A stretch of 64,000 nt of DNA from Amycolatopsis lexingtonensis (GCF_014873755.1 NZ_JADBEG010000001.1:7724501-7788500), one strand, 5' to 3'. Shown: positions 16,960 through 25,489, numbered from the stretch's first letter. Numbers and translations: made by a program. Notes: generated by a model not told the origin, from the letters alone.

Positions 16960-17654
16960 CGGTGTCCGAAGGTGAGGTGGAACTGGAAGCGGTCCGGGTC
17001 CAGCAGACTGACCACCCGCTCGACCAGCCGTCCCTCGACGTCGACCGAGGTGCGCTCGGCGCGGAGGAAGAGCTCGCCGATGCTGCGGCCGAGGAGTTCC
17101 GCGGCGCAGGCATCGAGGCGTTCGGTGCTGATCCACTGGTCGCCGCCGACGGAGACCAGGCCGGCGGCTTCGAGGGTCTTGGTGAGGGAGCCGTCCCGCA
17201 GGCCGGTCGCGGGGAGGTCGGCGAGCGGCCCGACGGCGGGCACGGTGGCAGTTTCCAGGGAAACCCCGCGGTCGCGCTCCCGCCGCAGCCGCCGGACGGC
17301 GACGTAGGTCTCGGGCCCGAACTCCTCGTGCAGCGCCTGGTCCCGGACGGTTTCGATGCCGAGGAGCTCGGTGGTGACGGGCGCGCCGGCGTCGGCGAGC
17401 GCGCGGGCCCAGCCGATCCGCTGGTCGAGCTGGACGCCGTCGAAGGTGACGAACGACCCGACGCCGGCCTGCGTGGAAATCAGTTCGAGCTGCTGCAGCT
17501 CGGACAGCGCGCTGCGGACCGTGCCGCGGCTGACCTGGTACCGCAGGGCGAGCTGGTTCTCACCGGGGAGACGTTCGCCGTTGGCGAGGCGCCCGGAGCG
17601 GATCAGGTCGGTGAGATCGCCGACCAGCTGCTGCCGCTTGCTGTACATGTACAC
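16956..17654 (-). CDS. GntR-family regulator with UTRA domain
   Basis: This encodes 232 residues. The N-terminal winged helix (GERLPGENQLALRYQVSRG and RSALSELQQ) is followed by a HutC-type UTRA effector domain. The best start is GTG 17654, or ATG 17648 two codons in; both lie inside the TGTACA repeats, so binding there would cover its own start. It is the first gene of the five-gene operon and its probable autoregulator. HutC-type regulators bind small metabolites, fitting a catabolic operon. Confidence 0.9.
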   Translation of the reverse strand: MYMYSKRQQLVGDLTDLIRSGRLANGERLPGENQLALRYQVSRGTVRSALSELQQLELISTQAGVGSFVTFDGVQLDQRIGWARALADAGAPVTTELLGIETVRDQALHEEFGPETYVAVRRLRRERDRGVSLETATVPAVGPLADLPATGLRDGSLTKTLEAAGLVSVGGDQWISTERLDACAAELLGRSIGELFLRAERTSVDVEGRLVERVVSLLDPDRFQFHLTFGHR

Positions 17655-17663
17655 ACCTGTACA
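17642..17663. promoter_or_regulatory. TGTACA repeat operator at the GntR start
   Basis: Three TGTACA palindromes occur at 17642, 17648 and 17658. The first two form the perfect 12-base palindrome TGTACATGTACA. They overlap the start codon of the GntR gene, which suggests autoregulation and a very short or absent 5' leader. Binding is inferred. Confidence 0.6.
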
Positions 17664-17681
17664 CCCCGGAGTTGTCGCAGG

Positions 17682-18332
17682 TCAAGCGGCGACGAGCGGC
17701 CGGACGTCCGCCTTCGCCTCGGCGACGATCAGCTTGGCCGCCCCCTCGGCGACCTTCCCGCCGACGACCATGATCACCGCGAACGCGCCCACGAAGATGA
17801 CGGTGCTCAGCCACACCATGGTTTCGATCGGCAGCGTGAAGGCACCGACCACGCGGGCGGCGGACTCGAGCACGAACCCGATGCCCCAGATGACGCTGGT
17901 GCGGCGCATGATCCGCTGGAATTTCGCGGTGCCGCTCAGGCGCTCCCACGCGGCTTCGTTCTCCGCCTTGCCGCGGGTGAGGAACGGCTGGATCGTCTTG
18001 GTCATGATCGGCGCCGCGGTGAACGCGGAGACGAGGATGACGAGCCCGGTGATGCCGCTGCCGATCGAGTCCTTCGCGATCATCATGCGGGCGTCGCCGG
18101 AGACGAAGGTCAGCAGCATGCCGACGACGTTCGTGACCAGCACGACCAGCGCGAGGCCGTTGAGGGTGCGGTTCTTCGCGAACTGGTGGAGCGTCCGGGC
18201 GAGCGGGACGACACCGCTGAGGGCGAGCGAGAGGAAGACGCTGACGCCGAGGGCGTGGAGCCCGTAGTAGACGCCGATGGGGACGGCGATCTCGATGGCG
18301 AGGGTCTGGAGCGGGGAACCGTTCTTCGTCAT
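17682..18332 (-). CDS. VC0807-like integral membrane protein
   Basis: This encodes 216 residues from ATG 18332. About five or six hydrophobic helices are visible (AIEIAVPIGVYYGLHALGV, GLALVVLVTNVVGML, GLVILVSAFTAAPIM and others). It resembles a widespread actinobacterial membrane family (VC0807 type) of unknown function. It lies 27 bases upstream of the GntR gene on the same strand, but the operators between them make separate transcription likely. Confidence 0.7.
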   Translation of the reverse strand: MTKNGSPLQTLAIEIAVPIGVYYGLHALGVSVFLSLALSGVVPLARTLHQFAKNRTLNGLALVVLVTNVVGMLLTFVSGDARMMIAKDSIGSGITGLVILVSAFTAAPIMTKTIQPFLTRGKAENEAAWERLSGTAKFQRIMRRTSVIWGIGFVLESAARVVGAFTLPIETMVWLSTVIFVGAFAVIMVVGGKVAEGAAKLIVAEAKADVRPLVAA

Positions 18333-18441
18333 GCGAAAAGCTTGTCGCGGCGGGGGTTCCGGGACCGATGCCGTCCGCCACGACTTCGGCCTGACAGATG
18401 TCACGGCCTCACGTTCCGCGGGGCTGCGTCGTCGGGTGGGC

Positions 18442-18825
18442 ATGGGAACGTTCTTGCGCGTCTTGCAGACCTTCGCGGTCTTCCTCTCGGCGGTCACCGC
18501 CGGCCTGCTGCTCACCACCCGGAGCGGGCATTCGCTGCACAGCGCGGCGGCCTACACCGTGTTCATCGTCGCTGTCGTGCAGGTGGTGGCCGGGGTCCTG
18601 GCGTGGAAACCCGGCGGCGGCTCACCGCGGCCGATCGGGTACGCCGTGGTCTTCCTCGCGCTCGTGACGGCGCAGGTCGTGCTGGGGATCGCGCACGTCA
18701 CGGCCGTGCACGTGCCGCTCGGGGTGCTGCTGTTCGGGGTGAGCCTCAGCCGCCTGAGTGCATGTCTTCCGCTTCGGGGACGCAGTCGTCGTCCGGGTCG
18801 TCGAGCCAGCCGTGCGGCAGCGTGA
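18442..18825 (+). CDS. Small integral membrane protein
   Basis: This encodes 127 residues with about four hydrophobic segments (LRVLQTFAVFLSAVTAGLLL, AAAYTVFIVAVVQVVAGVLA, IGYAVVFLALVTAQVVLGIA, VPLGVLLFGVSLS) and a basic C-terminal tail. The hydrophobic pattern and codon use support it. Its last 80 bases overlap the end of the convergent dus gene, where the frame may be less reliable. The function is unknown. Confidence 0.6.
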   Translation: MGTFLRVLQTFAVFLSAVTAGLLLTTRSGHSLHSAAAYTVFIVAVVQVVAGVLAWKPGGGSPRPIGYAVVFLALVTAQVVLGIAHVTAVHVPLGVLLFGVSLSRLSACLPLRGRSRRPGRRASRAAA

Positions 18826-19885
18826 CCTTGCCGGGCGAGCCCTGACGGCCGCGGGGGCCGGTGGCGGCTTCGGGGAAGGGGGCGGAGTGGTCGAGCTGGG
18901 CGATGAGGTCGTCCAGCTGGTCCATGCTCGACAGCATCGCGAACCCGCGGCGGAGTTCGGAGCCGACCGGGAAGCCCATCAGGTACCAGGCCATGTGCTT
19001 GCGGATGTCGCGCATGGCCTTGTCGTGGCCGTCGTGCTCGATGAGGAGTTCGGTGTGGCGGCGCAGGACCTTCGCGACCTCGCCGAGGTTCGGCGGGGTC
19101 GGGATTTCGGTCCCCTTGAAGGCGGCTTCGAGCTCGCCGAACAGCCACGGCCGGCCGAGGCAGCCGCGGCCGACGACGACGCCGTCGCAGCCGGTTTCGG
19201 CGACCATGCGCAGGGCGTCGTCGGCGCTGAAGATGTCGCCGTTGCCGAGGACCGGGATGCCGGTGACGGCTTCCTTGAGCACGGCGATCTTGGTCCAGTC
19301 GGCCTGGCCGGAGTAGCGCTGGGCGGCGGTCCGCGCGTGCAGGCTGACGGCGGCGGCGCCCTCGGCTTCGGCGATGCGGCCGGCGTCGAGGAAGGTGCGG
19401 TGGTCGTCGTCGATGCCGATCCGGAACTTCACGGTGAACGGCACGTCACCCGCCGCGCGGACGGACTCCCGGACGATGGCCTCGAACAGCTTCCGCTTGA
19501 ACGGCAGCGCCGCCCCGCCGCCCTTGCGCGTCACCTTCGCGACCGGGCAGCCGAAGTTGGAGTCGACGTGGTCGGCCAGCCCCTCGCCGACGATGATGCG
19601 GACGGCCTCGGCCATGGTCTTCGGGTCGACGCCGTAGAGCTGCATGGACCTGGGCTTTTCGTGCTCGCCGAAGGTCATCATGTGCATGGTGCCGGGGTGC
19701 CGTTCGACGACCGCGCGGGCGGTGATCATTTCGCACACGTAGATGCCGGCGCCGTACTCGGCGCACAGCCGGCGGAAGGCGACGTTGGTGATGCCGGCCA
19801 TCGGAGCGAGCACGACCGGTGGATCGACCTGGTAGGGGCCGATCTTCAGGGCGGGCTTGCTCAGGGTGGCGGTCACGTCCTCCAT
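18746..19885 (-). CDS. dusB: tRNA-dihydrouridine synthase
   Basis: This encodes 379 residues with an FMN TIM barrel. The N-terminus is VVLAPMAGITNVAFRRLC, the catalytic-cysteine motif is NFGCPVAKVTRKGGGAAL, FMN/tRNA-binding segments include TVKFRIGIDDDH and VLGNGDIFSADD, and a C-terminal helical domain follows. It reduces specific uridines in the tRNA D-loop with NADPH. The NFGCP(V)xKV form fits DusB; exact site specificity is inferred. Confidence 0.92.
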   Translation of the reverse strand: MEDVTATLSKPALKIGPYQVDPPVVLAPMAGITNVAFRRLCAEYGAGIYVCEMITARAVVERHPGTMHMMTFGEHEKPRSMQLYGVDPKTMAEAVRIIVGEGLADHVDSNFGCPVAKVTRKGGGAALPFKRKLFEAIVRESVRAAGDVPFTVKFRIGIDDDHRTFLDAGRIAEAEGAAAVSLHARTAAQRYSGQADWTKIAVLKEAVTGIPVLGNGDIFSADDALRMVAETGCDGVVVGRGCLGRPWLFGELEAAFKGTEIPTPPNLGEVAKVLRRHTELLIEHDGHDKAMRDIRKHMAWYLMGFPVGSELRRGFAMLSSMDQLDDLIAQLDHSAPFPEAATGPRGRQGSPGKVTLPHGWLDDPDDDCVPEAEDMHSGG

Positions 19886-19922
19886 TGTCGCTTGTGGTGT
19901 CGATCACGTCGACCAGGGGCCG

Positions 19923-21860
19923 CTACTCGAACGGCTCGACGTTCGCCGCTTCGAGGGCGCCGTGGACGCGCTGCCAGAACTTGCGGAAGTCGGCTTCGGC
20001 GTGTTCCGCCTGGGACCCGTGGGCGGCGACGCGGACGAGCACCGCGAACTGCTCCGGGGTGAGCAGCAGGGAGAACCACGTCCAGTCCCGGCCGGAACCC
20101 GGCGGGGTGGCCAGGTCGCGCCGCTTCGTCATCTCGCGGGCGACCAGCCGCAGGTGGAAGATCGTCTCGCGGAGTCCGGCATCGGGTTCCCCGTCGCTCA
20201 TCAGTTGCCCGACGAGGTCGCCGAGCAGGGACGTCGTCCAGTCGTAGTCCTGCACCGAGAGCTTGAACCCGTAGAAGTTTTCCGCCGTGCTGACCCGGTT
20301 TTCGGCGCGCTGCCGCCACCAGACGGGGGCGGACTCCTCGGGCGCCGGGGCTCCGGACGAGCGCAGCCGCGCCGCGAACGCGCGCAGGTTCCCTTCGCCG
20401 ATCCGGTCGTAGTACTCGAACGCGACCGCGGGCAGGTGGGCCCGCGCGGGCATGAGGGTGCAGAAGTGGCCGAGGATCGCCACGACCTCGTCTTCGGCCA
20501 GCGTGCCCCATTCCCCGTACCGGCCGCCGCACGTTTCCTCCAGATCGCCGAGGCAGAGGGCGACGGCCCGCGGCTCGCCGCCGAATTCCGTTTTGGTCCA
20601 GCGCGCGTATTCGGTGTCGGTGGGCATGGGTTCTCCTTCGCTCGGGTCGTGCTCCGACGGTGGGCGTTCGAAAGGTGTGTGGCCCGCGAGGGCGCCGAGA
20701 CCCAGCGCGAGCCGGCGCCGCAGTCCTTCCAAGCTCGCGCGCGCGGCTCCGTGACCGCCGGCGGCGGACTTCTCGTACCACTTGAGGGCCTCTTCGGGAT
20801 CGCCGTAGTGCTCCTCGTGGACCCGGCCGACGTGGAAGGCGCCGAAAGCGCTGCCGTGGTCCGCGGACTTGGCGTACCAGTGCAGGGCGGTCCGGACGTC
20901 CGCGGCGGACGGGTCACCGGACGGCTGCCCGAGGACGCTCGCCCGCAGCTGGCCTTCGGCGCCCAGGCCGACCATGGCCATCGCGTCGGGGTGGCCGCCG
21001 TCCGCCGCCTGGCGGTAGAGCCGCTCGATCTCCACCAGGTCGTCGACCGTCTTGTCCCAGCTCATCTGTAGTTCGCCGGCGGCCGCGTAGGCCCGATCGG
21101 CTTGCTCGCTGTCCCGCGCGCTCAGCACGGTGAGCAGTTCGAAGGCGAACGCGGCCGCGTGCCGGGACGCCACCGGCTGCCAGTGCTCGTCGGCCGTTCC
21201 GGTCTTGCCGGACAGCAGGTCCGAGATCCCGCGGACGACCAGGGCCTGCACGCCCTCGTTGACGTACGCGCCGTAGAGGAAGCCGTGGGCCTCCATCTCG
21301 ACCGCGGCCGCGTCGCCGCAGTGCCGCTCCAGGAACCGGGCGGTCGCCGACGCGGTGCCGGCGACGACCTTGCCGCCCGCCGCGATCGGTTTCACCACCG
21401 CGCGCGGCATGGTGTCCGGGGTAGCGGGCCGGATGCGGCGCTGCCACCCGGAGTCTCGGGCCAGCTGCCGGGCGCGGCGCACCAGCGGCATGGACGCGGC
21501 GGCCGTCTTGATGCGCGGCAGGTAGCCGCCGGTGGTGTCCTTGCCGGACTCGTAGTCGTAGACGTGGTCGGCGACCACGACGTCGCCGAGGGAGACGTCC
21601 TTGCGGCCGCCCGCGACGCCGACGAACAGGACCACCCGCGGGCGGAACACCGAAATGGCGCGTTCCAGCTCGACCCCCGCCTGGGTGTTGCCGTCGCCGG
21701 TCTGGGCCAGCGCGACGGTCCACGGGCCGAAGGCGCCGACGTCGTACAGCGCGCCGCGTTCTTCGCGTTCGGTGAAGGGACCGCGCACGTGCTCGCGGAC
21801 GGCGCGGTACTCCACGTCCAGCGCCGTGCAGATCACCACCGTATCCGTCACCCATTTCAC
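19923..21860 (-). CDS. Nucleoside phosphorylase-like domain fused to Sel1-like repeats and an unknown domain
   Basis: This encodes 645 residues from GTG 21860 (GGAAGGAA about 5 bases upstream). Residues 4-248 form a PNP/MTA-SAH nucleosidase-type domain with VLFVGVAGG, the ribose-binding VEMEA (187-191) and the base-binding aspartate in RGISD (210-214), so it looks catalytically competent. Residues about 280-390 hold Sel1/TPR-like units (LYRQAADGGHPDAMAM, ALHWYAKSADHGSA, ALKWYEKSAAGGHGAA). Residues 412-645 are a domain I do not recognise. ATG 20627, in frame, has AAGGAG 6 bases upstream, so a separate 234-residue C-terminal protein may also be made. PNP-type domains serve as ATP- or nucleotide-cleaving effectors in some bacterial defence systems; that role here is inference. 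Confidence 0.8.
   Translation of the reverse strand: MKWVTDTVVICTALDVEYRAVREHVRGPFTEREERGALYDVGAFGPWTVALAQTGDGNTQAGVELERAISVFRPRVVLFVGVAGGRKDVSLGDVVVADHVYDYESGKDTTGGYLPRIKTAAASMPLVRRARQLARDSGWQRRIRPATPDTMPRAVVKPIAAGGKVVAGTASATARFLERHCGDAAAVEMEAHGFLYGAYVNEGVQALVVRGISDLLSGKTGTADEHWQPVASRHAAAFAFELLTVLSARDSEQADRAYAAAGELQMSWDKTVDDLVEIERLYRQAADGGHPDAMAMVGLGAEGQLRASVLGQPSGDPSAADVRTALHWYAKSADHGSAFGAFHVGRVHEEHYGDPEEALKWYEKSAAGGHGAARASLEGLRRRLALGLGALAGHTPFERPPSEHDPSEGEPMPTDTEYARWTKTEFGGEPRAVALCLGDLEETCGGRYGEWGTLAEDEVVAILGHFCTLMPARAHLPAVAFEYYDRIGEGNLRAFAARLRSSGAPAPEESAPVWWRQRAENRVSTAENFYGFKLSVQDYDWTTSLLGDLVGQLMSDGEPDAGLRETIFHLRLVAREMTKRRDLATPPGSGRDWTWFSLLLTPEQFAVLVRVAAHGSQAEHAEADFRKFWQRVHGALEAANVEPFE
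20625..20639 (-). promoter_or_regulatory. Internal ribosome-binding site and start within the phosphorylase-Sel1 gene
   Basis: On the minus strand GAAGGAGAACCCATG gives a near-ideal Shine-Dalgarno and ATG in frame at 20627, exactly between the Sel1-like repeats and the unknown C-terminal domain. It either records a fusion of two genes or makes a free C-terminal subunit. Confidence 0.6.
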
Positions 21861-21913
21861 ATTTCCTTCCTTTCGCCTGGACCAAAAGCGGGTGGCCACA
21901 ACCGGTCACTGAC

Positions 21914-22168
21914 GGAAGACAGCTCTACCTCGACGAGGTCGACAACCCGACCGCAACGCACGCCGCACCCGTCCTGCGCAATGCGTCGTCGACCGGGCAG
22001 GCGGCCTCCTTCTACCTGGCCGACCACGAGCAGGAGCTGTGGCGGCGCTCGCTCGGGACGCGGCAGAACTCGGTCTCGGGCGACGGGTGCGCGGTGGTGG
22101 CGCTGGCCGCGCTGGGCGCCGTGACCGCGCTCGCCACGGCTTGGGCGCGCGCGAAGTGGGGCGCCTGA
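21914..22168 (+). pseudogene. 5'-truncated open frame, small membrane protein remnant
   Basis: This frame ends at TGA 22166 and has strongly coding third positions (almost all G or C) from about 21920 onward. It encodes a hydrophilic stretch (YLADHEQELWRRSLG) and a C-terminal hydrophobic helix (CAVVALAALGAVTALATAWA). There is no ATG, GTG or TTG in its first 59 or so codons, and the coding signal vanishes into the start region of the divergent phosphorylase gene. It looks like the tail of a gene whose front was lost. An unusual start codon is the alternative. Confidence 0.5.
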
Positions 22169-22185
22169 CGCCTAGGCTCGCCGGC

Positions 22186-23151
22186 ATGAACGACAAGCCC
22201 CTGCGCTGGGGAATCATGGGTACCGGCGGCATCGCGAAGGCCTTCGCCGACGACCTGGCGCTGACCACCTCCGGCGTAGTCGCCGCTGTCGGGTCCCGCA
22301 GCGCGGAGAGTGCCGCGCGGTTCGCCGACGCGCGGGGCATCCCCACCCGGCACAGCAGCTACGAAGCCCTCGCGAACGACCCCGGCATCGATGTCGTCTA
22401 CGTCGCCACCCCGCACCCGCTGCACCACGCCAACGCGCGGCTCGCCCTCGAAGCCGGCAAGCCGGTGCTCGTCGAGAAGCCCTTCACGATGGACGCCGCC
22501 GAGGCGCGGGACCTCGTCGAGCTGGCGCGGGACAAGAACCTCTTCCTCATGGAGGCCATGTGGACGCGGTTCCTCCCGCACATCCGGCACATTCGCGAAC
22601 TCCTGCCGAGCCTCGGCCGGATCGTCACCGTCCTCGCCGACCACGGGCAGTGGTTCGCCGAGGACCCCGGGTTCCGGCTGTTCGCCCCCGAACTCGGCGG
22701 TGGCGCCCTGCTCGACCTGGGGATCTACCCCGTCTCCTTCGCCTCGATGGTGCTCGGGCGGCCCGAGCGCGTCGCCGCCATGGCCACGCCCGCGTTCACC
22801 GGTGTCGACGCGCAGATGTCGATGCTGTTCGGCTACGCGAGCGGCGCGCAGGCCGTGCTGAGCTGCACGCTCAGCGCGGTGTCGCCGACCACCGCGTCGA
22901 TCGTCGGCACCGACGCGCGCATCGAGATCGAGGGCGCCTTCTACGCGCCGGCCTCCTTCACGCTCATCCCGCGCGAGGGCGAGCGGCGCCGCTTCGAGTA
23001 CGTCGACGAGGGCCGTGGCCTGCGGTACCAGGCCGACGAGGTGGCGCTGCGGCTGGCGAACGGCGAGACCGAAAGCCCGCTGATGCCGCTGGCCGAGACC
23101 GTTTCGATCATGACCACCGTGGACGAGGTGCTGGCCGCGACCAGGACGTGA
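22186..23151 (+). CDS. Gfo/Idh/MocA-family oxidoreductase
   Basis: This encodes 321 residues from ATG 22186. The N-terminal Rossmann fold has GIMGTGGIAKAFADDL; the family Lys-Pro motif is LVEKPFTMDAAEA. A C-terminal alpha/beta dimerisation domain includes GGGALLDLGIYPVSFASMVLG. It is probably a NAD(P)-dependent sugar or trans-dihydrodiol-type dehydrogenase; the substrate is unknown. Confidence 0.9.
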   Translation: MNDKPLRWGIMGTGGIAKAFADDLALTTSGVVAAVGSRSAESAARFADARGIPTRHSSYEALANDPGIDVVYVATPHPLHHANARLALEAGKPVLVEKPFTMDAAEARDLVELARDKNLFLMEAMWTRFLPHIRHIRELLPSLGRIVTVLADHGQWFAEDPGFRLFAPELGGGALLDLGIYPVSFASMVLGRPERVAAMATPAFTGVDAQMSMLFGYASGAQAVLSCTLSAVSPTTASIVGTDARIEIEGAFYAPASFTLIPREGERRRFEYVDEGRGLRYQADEVALRLANGETESPLMPLAETVSIMTTVDEVLAATRT

Positions 23152-23211
23152 CCCGGGTTTGAGTAGTGCTACGGATCCGCGGGTGGACGTCGGTGCGTGA
23201 CCCTGTCCGGT

Positions 23212-25029
23212 ATGACCACCGAAGCAGATGTGCTCCTCCGCCTCGCCGGCGAGATCGACGACCTGGGGCGTCGTCTCGCGTTGGTGGGTGCCGAACTGCG
23301 GACCGCCCGCACCGAACAGCCGAAGCCGGAACCGGCTCCGCAGCAGGCAGCGCAATCCCAGCCGCAGCCCCAACCCCAGCCGATGCCGCAACCGATGCCG
23401 CAGCCGCAGCCGCAACCGATGCCGCCGCCCTGGCCGCAGTACCAGTGGCAGCCGCCGCGGCCGCAGTACTTCCCGCAGCCGCCTCCCCAGCCCGTTCCCC
23501 GTCAGACGCTCGGCGAGAAGCTCGGCAAGGAAGGCGCCGGGAGCCGCGTGCTCGCCTGGGTCGGCGGGGCCGTCACGCTGCTCGGCGTCGTGCTGCTGCT
23601 GGTGCTGGCCGTCCAGCGGGGCTGGCTCGGGCCGCTGCCGCGGGTGCTCGTCGGCGCCGCCTTCGGGCTGGCGCTGACCGGCACCGGCGTGTGGCTGCAC
23701 CGCAAGCCCGCCGGCCGCACCGGGGCCTTCGCGCTCGCCGCCACCGGGATCGCGACGCTCTACCTGGACGCCGTCGCCGCGACCTCGCTCTACGAGTTCC
23801 TGCCGGTGCTCGCCGGGCTCGCCGCCGGGCTGGCGATCACCGTCGGCGGGCTGCTCGTGGCCGTGCGCTGGGAGTCGCCGCTGCTGGCCTCCGCCGTCGT
23901 CGTCGGCTGCGTCGTCTGCGCGCCGATGATCACCCGCGGGTTCACCGCCGAACTGGTCACCTTCCTGCTCATGGTCCAGCTCGCGACGACGCCGGTGCAG
24001 CTGCGCCGCGACTGGTCCTCGCTGACGCTCGCCGCCGGGGTCCCGCCGCTGTTCGCCTCCGTGATCAGCACGGCGGTGCTCGGCCAGGGCGGCGGCTGGG
24101 CCAACACCGCCGCGGCGGGCGGGGCCGGCGTCGTCGGGATCGCGCTCGCGCTGATCGTGCTTCGCCGCCGCGAAAACGACCCCGCCGCGCTGTCCGTGCT
24201 GGCGACGGCCGTGCTCCCCACGCTCATCGCGGCGCTGCTGCTGCCGAAGCCGCAGGCCGTGCCGATCACCGCGGGCGCCGGCGTGCTCCTGCTCGCCGTC
24301 TGGGCGGCGCGCCGCTTCTGGCCGGGCGTCGCCGGGCACCTGGCCGGGCTGGCCGGCCTGCTGGCGATCCTGCAGGCGACCATCACGCAGTTCGACGGCC
24401 CGGCCCGCGCCGGGGTTCTGCTCGGCGAGGCGCTGCTGCTGGTCGTGGCCGCGGTCGCCGGCCGCAACCGGTTCGCGCTCGGCGCCGCGCTCGGGTTCGC
24501 CGCGATCGGCGGCCTGATCGGCGTGTTCTTCGACGTCACGCCCGCGCTGCTGATCATCCCGCGGACCCGGTCGGCCGCCGAGCTGGCCGGCGCGCTCGCG
24601 GTCGCCGCGCTCATCCTCGCCGTGTCGGTCGCGCTGCCGTGGGCGGCGGCCCGGCTGGCGGTGTTCCGCGGGCCGGCCGACGACCTGCCGGTGTGGCTCC
24701 TCGCCGGGGTCGCGGCGCTGTACGGCGCCGCCGGGGTGGTGCTGTGCGGGTCGCTGCTCGCGGTCCCCGGCCGCTCGGGTTTCCTGCTCGGCCACGCGCT
24801 GATCACGGTGTCCTGGACGGTCGCCGCGCTCGTCCTCCTGCTGCGCGGGATCGACGTCGTGGGCTTGCGCGTGACCGGCCTGGTCCTGGTCGGCGCCGCG
24901 GTGCTCAAGCTGGTGCTGTTCGACCTGTCGGCGCTGGACGGGCTGGCGCGCGTCGGCGCGTTCCTCGGCGCCGGGCTGGTGCTGCTGGCGGCCGGGACGC
25001 GGTACGCCCGCCGGGTCGCCTCGCGCTAG
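23212..25029 (+). CDS. DUF2339 multi-pass membrane protein
   Basis: This encodes 605 residues from ATG 23212 (an in-frame GTG at 23197 is an alternative). A short N-terminal coiled coil (LAGEIDDLGRRLALVGAELR) and a Pro/Gln/Met-rich linker of about 65 residues (repeats such as QPQPMPQPMP) precede some 18 closely packed hydrophobic helices. This is the DUF2339 arrangement. The function is unknown. The linker is coded by simple CAGCCGCAG-type repeats and may vary in length. Confidence 0.85.
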   Translation: MTTEADVLLRLAGEIDDLGRRLALVGAELRTARTEQPKPEPAPQQAAQSQPQPQPQPMPQPMPQPQPQPMPPPWPQYQWQPPRPQYFPQPPPQPVPRQTLGEKLGKEGAGSRVLAWVGGAVTLLGVVLLLVLAVQRGWLGPLPRVLVGAAFGLALTGTGVWLHRKPAGRTGAFALAATGIATLYLDAVAATSLYEFLPVLAGLAAGLAITVGGLLVAVRWESPLLASAVVVGCVVCAPMITRGFTAELVTFLLMVQLATTPVQLRRDWSSLTLAAGVPPLFASVISTAVLGQGGGWANTAAAGGAGVVGIALALIVLRRRENDPAALSVLATAVLPTLIAALLLPKPQAVPITAGAGVLLLAVWAARRFWPGVAGHLAGLAGLLAILQATITQFDGPARAGVLLGEALLLVVAAVAGRNRFALGAALGFAAIGGLIGVFFDVTPALLIIPRTRSAAELAGALAVAALILAVSVALPWAAARLAVFRGPADDLPVWLLAGVAALYGAAGVVLCGSLLAVPGRSGFLLGHALITVSWTVAALVLLLRGIDVVGLRVTGLVLVGAAVLKLVLFDLSALDGLARVGAFLGAGLVLLAAGTRYARRVASR

Positions 25030-25096
25030 CCGGGAAGAATTGTCGGTGCCCCGTGGTTACCTGGGTCACAGGACCGAGGAGCCAGGGGGCACCGAC

Positions 25097-25489
25097 ATGG
25101 CGGAACCGAAGCTCGCCGACCGGGCGGGCGAGAAGATCGCGTGGCTGACCACGACCACCCCGAAGGGGCGGCCCGCACCACGACCGGTGTGGTTCGTGCT
25201 CGACGGCGACGACATCGTGCTGTTCAGCAAGCCGGACACCGCGAAGCTCCGGCACATCGAAGCGAATCCCCAGGTGAGCTTCCACCTCAACGGCGACGAG
25301 CACGGCGGCTCGATCCTCGTCGTCAACGGGAAAGCGACCGTCGACGAGGCGAAGGCTTCCGAGGCGCCGGGGTACCTCGACAAGTACGGCTCCGACTACG
25401 CGTCGATCGGCTTCGAGACGCAGGAGGCCTTCGACGCCGCGTACTCCGTCCGCATCCGCGTGGTGCCCGAGCGCACGTGGGGGTGGTGA
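25097..25489 (+). CDS. PPOX-class F420/FMN-dependent oxidoreductase
   Basis: This encodes 130 residues from ATG 25097. The split-barrel flavin/deazaflavin reductase fold shows KIAWLTTTTPKGRPAPRPVWF at the start and DIVLFSKPDTAKLRHIEANP. Small proteins of this type in Actinobacteria often use coenzyme F420. The substrate is unknown. A longer frame begins at 25040 but adds no family sequence. Confidence 0.85.
   Translation: MAEPKLADRAGEKIAWLTTTTPKGRPAPRPVWFVLDGDDIVLFSKPDTAKLRHIEANPQVSFHLNGDEHGGSILVVNGKATVDEAKASEAPGYLDKYGSDYASIGFETQEAFDAAYSVRIRVVPERTWGW

Noticed and set aside
22012..24795. A 927-codon minus-strand frame
   Set aside because: It is a shadow of the oxidoreductase and DUF2339 genes, with Arg/Gln/Gly-rich non-protein-like translation.
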